In this document: piece by piece, positions 23,361 through 29,920 of the stretch | How positions within the stretch are numbered: position 1 is the first letter of the stretch | Layout of the letters: each line of letters starts with the position of its first letter | Notes under the pieces: model-generated | Told to the model about the DNA's origin: nothing | Seen by the model: only the letters and a program-made list of their open reading frames with translations | The model's database searches: none | From: Nitrospirae bacterium RIFCSPHIGHO2_01_FULL_66_17 | GTDB lineage: Bacteria; Nitrospirota; Nitrospiria; 2-01-FULL-66-17 | DNA length: 29,920 nt | Direction of reading: 5' to 3' | NCBI GenBank assembly: GCA_001803875.1 | Contig: MHEO01000081.1 | Span: 28,134-58,053, forward strand | Made by a program: the position numbers and the translations under genes

Positions 23361-23747
23361 ATGCGATCCACTCGATTACGACGGCTGATGCGGAGCGCGT
23401 CCTCGACGCGCCTCACCAAAATTTGGAACAAGATCAGACGCTTCGTCCTCTGTGCCGTTTCGTCCGAGTACGTCAGCCGCCAGGCCGCCTTGCGCCAGGG
23501 CGAGTGCGTCGGCTGCGGGCGGTGCTGCAAATTGGTCTTCCAGTGCCCGTTTCTCGGGGGCACCGACGAGAACCCCCGGTGCCTGATCTACAACTCGGTC
23601 CGCCCGAACCAGTGCGCGGCGTTCCCGATCGACGAGCGCGACCTTGCGGACGTCAATTACCTGTGCAGCTACAGCTTTTCGCAACCCCGCGTCACGGCCG
23701 TCCAGCCCCTGTTGACGCCGGTGTTCGAGCGGCAGCAATCCTCCTGA
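23361..23747 (+). CDS. YkgJ-like cysteine-cluster protein
   Basis: A 128-residue protein with a basic N terminus (about 28 residues) and eight cysteines, most in the CxxCxxCC pattern of the YkgJ/UPF0153 family: Cys49, 52, 55, 56 (CVGCGRCC), then Cys62, 74, 85 and 102. Such clusters are thought to bind zinc or an iron-sulphur centre; function is unknown in most members. RPNQCAAFP is also typical. ATG preceded by AAGGAG with a seven-base spacer. It ends ten bases before the aldolase gene, so the two are probably co-transcribed. Confidence 0.85.
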   Translation: MRSTRLRRLMRSASSTRLTKIWNKIRRFVLCAVSSEYVSRQAALRQGECVGCGRCCKLVFQCPFLGGTDENPRCLIYNSVRPNQCAAFPIDERDLADVNYLCSYSFSQPRVTAVQPLLTPVFERQQSS

Positions 23748-23757
23748 AGGGTCGCCC

Positions 23758-25158
23758 ATGCCCTACGCCACGCTCGACCAGCTCGAACAGGCCCTCGCCC
23801 ACACCGTCCGGGTCGAGGGCGCCACGCTCAAGATCGTCGATCAAACGGCGTTCCTCCACGACCTCCTGGACGACCTCGCCCACGCCGCCGTCTTCAACCC
23901 CGATCCGCGGATCAAGGGCCGCGCCCGCTGGCTCATCAAAACCGCGGCGCCGGTCGCGGGCGTGACGCCGGCGTCGATTCAGTCGCTCTACGAGGCCATG
24001 GGCCGCGGGGAGGCGGGAGGCTTCACCGTGCCCGCGATCAACATCCGCGGGATGTCCTACGACGTCGCCCGCGCGGCGGTCCGCGCCGCCAAGAAGACCC
24101 GGACCGGCGCCTTCATCTTCGAGATCGCCAAATCGGAAATCGGCTACACCGAGCAGCGCCCAGGTGAATACGCCGCGGTCATGATCGCGGCCGCGATTCG
24201 CGAGGGGCACACCGGGCCCCTCTTCATTCAGGGCGACCACTTTCAGGTCAACGCCAAGAAGTATCTTCAAGACTCGGCGAAGGAAATCGACGGTTTGCGC
24301 GCCCTAATCCGCGAGGCGATCGCCGCGGGCTTCTTCAACATCGACATCGATTCCTCCACCACCGTGGATCTCTCGAAGCCGACGATCCCCGAGCAGCAGC
24401 GGACCAACTACGAGATCGCCGCCGACCTCACCGCGCTCATCCGGACGCTGCAGCCGCCCGGCGTTACGATTTCGGTCGGCGGAGAAATCGGGGAGGTGGG
24501 CGGCAAGAACAGCACGGAGGAGGAGCTGCGGGCGTACATGGACGGCTACCGGCGCGCGCTGGACGCGTTCGGCTCCGGGCTCGCCGGAATCAGCAAGATC
24601 AGCATCCAGACCGGGACATCCCACGGCGGGGTTCCCCTGCCCGACGGCTCGGTCGCCCAGGTCGCGCTCGACTTCGACACGCTCCAGCGGCTCTCGAACG
24701 TCGCGCGGGAGGTCTACGGCCTGTCGGGCGCGGTGCAGCACGGCGCCTCGACGCTGCCCGCCGAGGTCTTCGACCGCTTCCCGGCCGTCGGCGCGTCGGA
24801 AATCCACCTCGCGACCGAGTTCCAGAACATGCTCTTCGAGCACCGCTCGTTCCCCAAGGATCTCAAGGATCGGATCTACGCGCACCTGGCAACCGCGCAC
24901 GCCGACGAGCGCAAACCGGGCGAGACCGACCAACAGTTCCTCTACAAGACGCGCAAGAAGGCGTTCGGCCCGTTCAAGGAAGGGTTCTGGACGTTGAACG
25001 GCGTGGCGCGGGAATCGATCGGGTGGGCCCTGCAACAGAAGTTCGAATTCCTGTTCCGAAAGCTCAACGTGGCGCAGACCGACGACGTGGTGAAGCGGTA
25101 CGTCGCCCCCGCCCCGGTCGCGTTCTCACAAGAGGCCGAAATCGCCGCGTGCCGGTAA
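23758..25158 (+). CDS. Class II fructose-bisphosphate aldolase, large form
   Basis: Zinc-dependent aldolase interconverting fructose-1,6-bisphosphate with two triose phosphates. At 466 residues it exceeds the usual 280-360. Expected elements are in order: FTVPAINIRGM (about 89-99), GDHFQ (159-163) where class II enzymes carry zinc ligands, NIDIDSS (194-200), GGEIGEVGG (241-249), QTGTSHGG (284-291) for phosphate binding, and a late VQHGAST. About 90 N-terminal residues precede the barrel and the C terminus is extended (RKKAFGPFKEGFW). The substrate could be another sugar phosphate such as sedoheptulose bisphosphate or tagatose bisphosphate. With fbp 3 kb away it could supply the gluconeogenic route. 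ATG preceded by GAAGGG. Confidence 0.85.
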   Translation: MPYATLDQLEQALAHTVRVEGATLKIVDQTAFLHDLLDDLAHAAVFNPDPRIKGRARWLIKTAAPVAGVTPASIQSLYEAMGRGEAGGFTVPAINIRGMSYDVARAAVRAAKKTRTGAFIFEIAKSEIGYTEQRPGEYAAVMIAAAIREGHTGPLFIQGDHFQVNAKKYLQDSAKEIDGLRALIREAIAAGFFNIDIDSSTTVDLSKPTIPEQQRTNYEIAADLTALIRTLQPPGVTISVGGEIGEVGGKNSTEEELRAYMDGYRRALDAFGSGLAGISKISIQTGTSHGGVPLPDGSVAQVALDFDTLQRLSNVAREVYGLSGAVQHGASTLPAEVFDRFPAVGASEIHLATEFQNMLFEHRSFPKDLKDRIYAHLATAHADERKPGETDQQFLYKTRKKAFGPFKEGFWTLNGVARESIGWALQQKFEFLFRKLNVAQTDDVVKRYVAPAPVAFSQEAEIAACR

Positions 25159-25212
25159 AGTGGAATTGTTCGTGCAACCGCCCAACCCAAGGGAGCGGAA
25201 GAGCATCAGCAA

Positions 25213-26355
25213 CTATCGCCTGCTTCCGGGAGGTTGGTCCCAGGAGGACTGCCTCCAGGCGGTCAGCTTGTCTCTGAGGAGGTCGTAGCCCCGCAACATT
25301 CCTCCTGAGAGTTTCCCTTTCATGGCGAGTGACGGCTTCTCAATCAAGTACCAGGACAATATCGCCAGCAGCATCGTCATCACAAACGACGACGCGAGCA
25401 TTGGCAGCGCGGTAATTTTGGGAGAGACAGACGCAATCATTTGTTGGACCGGAAACGCGTAGATATAGAGCCCATAGGAATAATCACCGGTGCCATTGAA
25501 TCGGCGAATCCATCCGGAGGACGGCATATAAGCACAGAAAAGCACTCCATAAGACACGGCAAGGTCAAACACTATGGGGAAGTACGACGTGCCATGCAGA
25601 AACAACGCCACCGCGCTCAGGGCAACAGCGATCAACCAGTGGATCGGCACCACCTTACGATTGATATAACAAAATGCCCCGAGTGCGAAATAGCCCGATA
25701 CGCGGATGTCCACGAATAGGGGGCTGAGAATAAGCCTGAGAAGTTGAAACAATCCTGGGAAATAGATATACAGCAACAGACAGAGGATCAGCGCGTTATT
25801 AAAGACTCTTTGGGCAAGAAGTCCGAACACACCCAACACGGCCACCAACAGATACAAACGGATTTCCGTAAAAAGGGACCAGAGAGAACCGTTGACCGCA
25901 TTTGGATACGGATTTGCGGCGAATACACCGGGGAGATCATGTACCTCACGGTATAGGGTAGCGTTATTGAACAGATAGCTGAATGTACGCTCATGGGTGA
26001 AATAGTCCTTCAGCGGAACGGTCGTCGCCAAGGCACCCATGACAAACACGGTAAATGTGACCGCAACGACCAGAGCGGGAAAGATTCGCAAGACACGCGC
26101 TTCCAGATAACCGACCAAATCTGTATCTCTCCGTGACAGAAAACTTTTCGTCACGAGAAATCCGCTGATAACAAAAAAGATCTGCACGCCAACCTCGCCA
26201 AAGTGCTTGTAGCCGATCAACGCCCGCAGCGGCTCGCTTTCACCCGACGTGGATAAGTAGTAGCTGTGCGCCACGATCACTAGTGAGGCGGCAATTAAGC
26301 GGATCAGATGATAATTGTTCTCTCGCCCATGGTCATAATCCGCGATCGTTTTCAT
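25213..26355 (-). CDS. Acyltransferase 3 family membrane protein (OafA-like)
   Basis: A 380-residue polytopic protein with about ten membrane segments. It shows the acyltransferase-3 pattern: HLIRLIAASLVIVAHS with the catalytic-type His, GVQIFFVISGFLVTKSF, RVLRIFPAL, and a late SYGLYIYAFPVQQ. Members transfer acetyl or other acyl groups to O-antigen, exopolysaccharide or other envelope sugars; the substrate cannot be told here. The gene and its upstream region are visibly poorer in GC than everything around them and use A/T-ending codons freely, a sign of transfer. It sits alone, convergent with the aldolase, with no other surface-sugar genes nearby. Confidence 0.9.
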   Translation of the reverse strand: MKTIADYDHGRENNYHLIRLIAASLVIVAHSYYLSTSGESEPLRALIGYKHFGEVGVQIFFVISGFLVTKSFLSRRDTDLVGYLEARVLRIFPALVVAVTFTVFVMGALATTVPLKDYFTHERTFSYLFNNATLYREVHDLPGVFAANPYPNAVNGSLWSLFTEIRLYLLVAVLGVFGLLAQRVFNNALILCLLLYIYFPGLFQLLRLILSPLFVDIRVSGYFALGAFCYINRKVVPIHWLIAVALSAVALFLHGTSYFPIVFDLAVSYGVLFCAYMPSSGWIRRFNGTGDYSYGLYIYAFPVQQMIASVSPKITALPMLASSFVMTMLLAILSWYLIEKPSLAMKGKLSGGMLRGYDLLRDKLTAWRQSSWDQPPGSRR

Positions 26356-26365
26356 TACGTCACCC

Positions 26366-26408
26366 AGGAATGTTTTTCATTATAGAATGTTGGCATTCCT
26401 ACGTTCAA
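26366..26408 (-). promoter_or_regulatory. Promoter of the acyltransferase gene with overlapping inverted repeat
   Basis: TTGAAC (26403-26408), 18-bp spacer, perfect TATAAT (26379-26384). Inverted arms AGGAATG (26366-26372) and CATTCCT (26394-26400) are centred on the -10 box, as a repressor site would be. Confidence 0.55.
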
Positions 26409-26545
26409 GCCCTTCGCGAGGGTATTATTCCACTTCAAAGATCGCCGATCTTCGCGACAAGCATCTCGGAACGACACAGAAGCAACGTACCTCAGATGAC
26501 AGCCGCGTTCAAACAGAAGTCGTCGATGGTGAACGACCGTCAACC

Positions 26546-28066
26546 TTACGGGTAGGCGCGGCCGTCCCACGCCCTGAGGAACGCCACCAGATCGGCGCGC
26601 TCGTCGGGGTGGACGACGTAGTACGGGTGAGGCGCCCGGAGCCCCCGATCGGGGGAAAATAGCGCCTTGAGGGTCGGCACCGACCCGTCGTGGAGGTAGG
26701 GCGCGGTCAGCGCGACGCCCAGCAGTTGCGGCACCTTGTAGCCCTTCTTCCCCCGCCTCCACTCGGCGTTCATCACGATCAGGCGGTCGTCGTACCCCAT
26801 GTCGGGATCATCCTGTAGCACACCGCCGAAGGCGATCGCGTCTAGCGTGACGGACGAATGCTGCTTCCCGCGATCGCCCCGCTTCGGCGCATACCCTGGC
26901 GCCAGTTCGCCGAGCGGAACGATCGCGCCCGTCGTCTTCGGCGACTCCAGGTGGCACTCGTTGCACCCCGCCGCGCGAAAGACGCGACGCCCGGCGTCGA
27001 TGGCCTGTTCGTCGGCGTCAGCCGTCGGCGGCGGCAGCAGGCGGGCGAGATAGGCGTTGAGCGCCCCCAGATCCTCCCCGCTGACACGAAATCCCAGCGC
27101 GCCCGACCGCTCGGCTGTCACGCGGGGCTTTGTCATCGCGGGATCGATTGCCGACAGCAGCGCGTCGTACGCGCCCCGAAGCGTCCCCTCCCACGCGATC
27201 GGCGCGCCCATCGAGAGAAACGCCGTGCCGTCCGTCGCGACCAGCGTGGTCGGGTCCAGCACGACGCTGAAGAAATGGTTGTGGGCGTCGGCGGCCTCCT
27301 GGAAAAATCCATCCCGGTTGTACGGACCGACGTCCACCAGATTGAAGACGGGCATGATGTCGGTGGGATTGCCCACGCCGTCCGGCACGACGTCGCTTTG
27401 CCCGGCCGGCCACGCGCGGAGCGCCGCATCGACGTCGCGTTCCAGGCGCGCGGTCGCCGACGGCTCGCCCCGGGGATCGGCGGCGGGATCCACGCGGGGC
27501 CCCCGGCCCAGCCCCACCAGGTTGAGAAACGGGAGGTACGCCCGCGACCGCTCGCCCCACGCAATCAGCGCCCCGACCTTGAGATGCGTATTGGGCAGAC
27601 CGTCGAGCCGGCGGCCGACGCCGTCGCCGATCCGGTCGTCCGCCCGCGAATGGCAGAGCGCGCAGGTCACGCCGATCCGCTCCCCGCGGGCAACGAGGCC
27701 GATCACCGCGTTGGCGTCGAGCAGACGTCGCGTCGCGCGCGGATCGGTGTACGGGCCGATCCCGACGTCGGAGCGCCGAAAATCCGACGGCACTTTATCG
27801 CCGTCGAATTGGACGCCGACGGCCAACAGGCCGTTGGGCGTGATCTTGAGGCGGGCGAGACCCTCGGCAAGGCCGAGCGTGTCGCTCCAGAATCGCTCGT
27901 TACCGAACGTTTCGAAGCGGAACACCGAGCGGCCCCAGTCCGCCCGGTCGACGGGCGGCGGACTCCCCTCGCGGGACGAGAACGTCCCGCCCTGCCGCGT
28001 GCATCCCAGGCACAGGGCGAGTGCGACGAGGATCGCGATCCGCCCTGATCGAGACGAGGCGGTCAG
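26546..28066 (-). CDS. Two-haem c-type cytochrome lipoprotein, cytochrome c peroxidase-like
   Basis: A 506-residue protein with two haem-attachment motifs, CALCH (135-139) and CNECH (368-372), and the C-terminal pattern VALTAPYLHDGSVPTL, characteristic of the bacterial cytochrome c peroxidase/MauG superfamily. The N terminus is a lipoprotein signal: Arg residues, a hydrophobic core (IAILVALALC) and lipobox LGC with Cys22, so the mature protein would be lipid-anchored outside the inner membrane. No ATG, GTG or TTG lies in frame near this signal; the best start is CTG at 28066, overlapping the fbp stop (CTGA). The frame extends to 28468, but that part overlaps fbp and reads as out-of-frame sequence. 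Physiological electron partner unknown. Confidence 0.8.
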   Translation of the reverse strand: MTASSRSGRIAILVALALCLGCTRQGGTFSSREGSPPPVDRADWGRSVFRFETFGNERFWSDTLGLAEGLARLKITPNGLLAVGVQFDGDKVPSDFRRSDVGIGPYTDPRATRRLLDANAVIGLVARGERIGVTCALCHSRADDRIGDGVGRRLDGLPNTHLKVGALIAWGERSRAYLPFLNLVGLGRGPRVDPAADPRGEPSATARLERDVDAALRAWPAGQSDVVPDGVGNPTDIMPVFNLVDVGPYNRDGFFQEAADAHNHFFSVVLDPTTLVATDGTAFLSMGAPIAWEGTLRGAYDALLSAIDPAMTKPRVTAERSGALGFRVSGEDLGALNAYLARLLPPPTADADEQAIDAGRRVFRAAGCNECHLESPKTTGAIVPLGELAPGYAPKRGDRGKQHSSVTLDAIAFGGVLQDDPDMGYDDRLIVMNAEWRRGKKGYKVPQLLGVALTAPYLHDGSVPTLKALFSPDRGLRAPHPYYVVHPDERADLVAFLRAWDGRAYP

Positions 28067-29070
28067 CCGGCGGCGCGGGTCATCGCTTCGTATCGAGCCA
28101 CCTCGCTCTTCGGGCCGACGACCAACGGGACTCGCTGATGGAGATGGGCGGGCACGACGTCCAACACGCGCTGGGAGCCCGTGGATGCGGCGCCGCCGGC
28201 CTGCTCCGCGATGAACGCCATCGGCGCGGCCTCGAAGAGGAGCCGCAGCTTGCCGGACGGCTTCTTGGGATCCTTGTGGTCGGCGGGATAGAGGAAGATG
28301 CCGCCCTTCAAGAGGTTGCGGTGGAAGTCCGAGACCAGCGACCCGATGTAGCGCGCGGTGTAGGGACGTCCCGACGCGGGATCGACGGCCTTGAGCGAGT
28401 CGATGTACGCCCGGGTCCCGGCGTCCCAGTAGGCGGCGTTGCCCTCGTTGACGCTGTACATCGCGCACCGCGACGGCATCACGATGTTCGGGTGCGACAG
28501 GATGAACTCCCCCACCGTGGGCTCGAGCGTGAACCCGTGCACCCCCAGGCCCGTGGAATAGACCAGCATGGTCGACGAGCCGTAGATGACGTACCCCGCG
28601 CCGACCTGCTTGATCCCGGGCTGGAGGCAGTCTTCCTCGGACCCGCGCGGCCCCGCGCTGCGCTTGCGGTGCAACGAAAAGATCGTACCCACGCTGACGT
28701 TCACGTCGATGTTCGAGGACCCGTCGAGCGGGTCCATGTTGATCGCGTACTTCCCCACGAAGCCGTCCTCGTGGATCTCCGTGATCTTCTCGTTCTCCTC
28801 GGTGGCAATGGCGCAGACCTTGCCCCCGGTGCTCAGGATGCGGAGGAACAGCTCGTTGGCGTACTTGTCCATCTTCTGGACGATCTCGCCCTGGACGTTC
28901 ACCTCCCCCAGCGTCCCCAGCAGATCGCCGAGCCCCGCCCGGTTGACCTCCTTGGACACGAGCTTGGCCGCAAGGGCGATGTCGTACAGCAGGCCGGAAA
29001 ACTCGCCCGAAACGCCGGGGAATTTCCGTTGCTGGTCGAGGATGTGCTGGTCGATCGTCTTCAGCCGCAT
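28063..29070 (-). CDS. fbp: Class 1 fructose-1,6-bisphosphatase
   Basis: Hydrolyses fructose-1,6-bisphosphate to fructose-6-phosphate in gluconeogenesis or the Calvin cycle; Mg-dependent, cytosolic. The 335 residues have normal length and the family signature INMDPLDGSSNIDVNVSVGTIF region with the DPLDGSSN metal site, YVIYGSSTMLVY, GGIFLYPAD, and KLRLLFEAAPMAFIAEQAGG near the C terminus. ATG at 29070 with GGATGA upstream. It lies four bases after the histidine phosphatase gene and overlaps the cytochrome gene's proposed start, so the three form an operon. Confidence 0.96.
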   Translation of the reverse strand: MRLKTIDQHILDQQRKFPGVSGEFSGLLYDIALAAKLVSKEVNRAGLGDLLGTLGEVNVQGEIVQKMDKYANELFLRILSTGGKVCAIATEENEKITEIHEDGFVGKYAINMDPLDGSSNIDVNVSVGTIFSLHRKRSAGPRGSEEDCLQPGIKQVGAGYVIYGSSTMLVYSTGLGVHGFTLEPTVGEFILSHPNIVMPSRCAMYSVNEGNAAYWDAGTRAYIDSLKAVDPASGRPYTARYIGSLVSDFHRNLLKGGIFLYPADHKDPKKPSGKLRLLFEAAPMAFIAEQAGGAASTGSQRVLDVVPAHLHQRVPLVVGPKSEVARYEAMTRAAG

Positions 29071-29074
29071 CGTC

Positions 29075-29746
29075 TCATCCGTTGAGCAGTTTCACCACGG
29101 CCATGCCGTCGGCAAAGAAGTCGATGATGTTGAGCGCGCCGTGATCCTGCTCGATGCGAAACACATAGCGCAAGTCCAGACCCAGCGCGTGACAGAGAAT
29201 CGCGCGGTTCACGCCGCCGTGCCCGACCAGCGCGATCTCCGAGGCGGGATGAGCCGCCACGATCTCGGCCAGCGCCGCCAGCACCCGCGCCTGCATCTCG
29301 AGATACGCCTCGCCCCCGGGCGGCTTCAGCGTCGGGGGATCGGCCAACCACCGCGCCCAGTCCTCGGGAAACCGCTCGGCCACTTCCTCGTACGTCAGGC
29401 CCTCCCAGACCCCGAAGTGCTTTTCACGGAATGCCGGATGCTGAACGACGGGAAGCCCATGGCGCTTCGCCACCTGCTCGGCGCCCTGCGCGCTCCGGCG
29501 GAGCGTGCTCGCGTAGACCGCCCGCAACGGGGCGCCGGCCAACCGATCGGCCACCCGTTCCAGTTGGGCCACGCCGGCGGGCGCCAGCTCGACGTCCATC
29601 TGCCCGTGATACGTGTTCGGTCGGGCTTTGAGCAGTTCCCCGTGCCGAATCAGGTACAGCCGCGTCGGATCCGACCTGAATCGTCCGCCGCCCCGGTACC
29701 CGCCGAGCTTGGGGTCGAGGCCCTTCTTGCCCGAATTGTTCGACAC
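29075..29746 (-). CDS. Histidine phosphatase family protein (phosphoglycerate mutase-like)
   Basis: About 223 residues. The catalytic RHG motif is in LYLIRHGELL, and the second catalytic His is in ALVGHGGVNRA; REKHFGVWEGLTYEEV is also typical. The family includes cofactor-dependent phosphoglycerate mutases, alpha-ribazole phosphatase and many small-molecule phosphatases; without other pathway genes the substrate is open. The frame is open to 29809 (TTG), but that start lies upstream of the tRNA terminator, so the GTG at 29746 is preferred. First gene of the operon with fbp. Confidence 0.87.
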   Translation of the reverse strand: MSNNSGKKGLDPKLGGYRGGGRFRSDPTRLYLIRHGELLKARPNTYHGQMDVELAPAGVAQLERVADRLAGAPLRAVYASTLRRSAQGAEQVAKRHGLPVVQHPAFREKHFGVWEGLTYEEVAERFPEDWARWLADPPTLKPPGGEAYLEMQARVLAALAEIVAAHPASEIALVGHGGVNRAILCHALGLDLRYVFRIEQDHGALNIIDFFADGMAVVKLLNG

Positions 29747-29770
29747 ATCGCCGCTCGTCGGATCGGATAC

Positions 29771-29800
29771 GAAAACACCCAATCTCCGGGCGATTGGGTG
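29771..29800 (-). terminator. Rho-independent terminator after tRNA-Gly
   Basis: Perfect 9-bp stem CACCCAATC / GATTGGGTG (29776-29800) with a seven-base loop, followed on the minus strand by TTTT. It starts 12 bases past the tRNA 3' end. Confidence 0.85.
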
Positions 29801-29811
29801 GCGAAGCAATG

Positions 29812-29884
29812 AGCGGGCGACGGGATTTGAACCCGCGACAACCAGCTTGGGAAGCTGGGACTCTACCAGCTGAGCTACGCCCGC
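29812..29884 (-). tRNA. tRNA-Gly (anticodon CCC)
   Basis: A 73-nt cloverleaf. The acceptor stem GCGGGCG pairs fully with CGCCCGC and the discriminator is U, as expected for glycine. The anticodon stem is CCAGC/GCUGG around the loop UUCCCAA, giving anticodon CCC at 29849-29851, which reads GGG codons. The T arm has GCGGG-UUCAAAU-CCCGU. The 3' CCA is not encoded. Confidence 0.95.
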
Positions 29885-29920
29885 ATGATGAACAGCATCT
29901 TAGGGAAGAGTCGGGGAGGA

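Noticed and set aside
28067..28468. N-terminal extension of the cytochrome to an ATG at 28468
   Set aside because: It overlaps fbp almost completely in another frame, reads as Arg-rich nonsense and would bury the lipoprotein signal.
29747..29809. TTG start of the histidine phosphatase
   Set aside because: It would place the start upstream of the tRNA terminator hairpin and add unrelated residues.

Overview
This is a GC-rich bacterial chromosome segment of conserved housekeeping and central-metabolism genes, with a few accessory insertions. It looks like a Gram-negative-type (diderm) bacterium with c-type cytochromes: there are periplasmic HtrA proteases, a lipoprotein signal, a CcsA/HemX-type membrane protein and a two-haem cytochrome. 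The gene mix would fit a Nitrospirota- or Methylomirabilota-like lineage, but that is inference and no rRNA or marker gene fixes it. No phage or CRISPR array was seen.

Layout. 1-1.2 kb: 3' part of a membrane-anchored MutS-like ATPase. 1.2-3.7 kb: metK-ahcY operon (minus) for S-adenosylmethionine supply and S-adenosylhomocysteine recycling. 3.8-6.4 kb: a CcsA/HemX-like protein converging on a sigma-70 gene, with a short hairpin-like repeat element between them. 6.4-10.9 kb: a tight minus-strand operon htrA - PIN/TRAM protein - ispD - ispF - cysE behind one good promoter. 10.9-13.0 kb: a metal ABC transporter in which the permease carries a histidine-rich linker and an HMA metal-binding domain at its C terminus. 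13.3-17.9 kb (plus): a large unrecognised protein, a second HtrA and BioA. 18.0-19.2 kb: accessory patch with a VapBC-type toxin-antitoxin pair, REP-like repeats and a truncated DUF5615-type toxin. 19.2-20.7 kb (minus): MinD-like ATPase plus an unusual J-like/RodZ-HTH protein. 20.8-23.1 kb (plus): alpha-glucan phosphorylase and a coiled-coil protein, then a second copy of the repeat element. 23.4-25.2 kb: Cys-cluster protein and large class II aldolase. 25.2-26.4 kb: lower-GC acyltransferase, probably acquired. 26.5-29.7 kb (minus): histidine phosphatase - fbp - cytochrome lipoprotein. 29.8 kb: tRNA-Gly(CCC) with its terminator.

The genes combine into methyl cycling (metK, ahcY), isoprenoid and cysteine precursors (ispD, ispF, cysE), biotin (bioA), envelope quality control (two HtrA), divalent-metal import, and carbon storage/gluconeogenesis (glgP, aldolase, fbp). 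The points most worth a second look are: a 31-bp exact match shared in inverted orientation by a repeat element and a cytochrome gene; the permease-HMA fusion; the MinD/J-HTH pair divergent from glgP with paired direct repeats and apparently leaderless promoters; and a probable CTG start coupled to the fbp stop codon.
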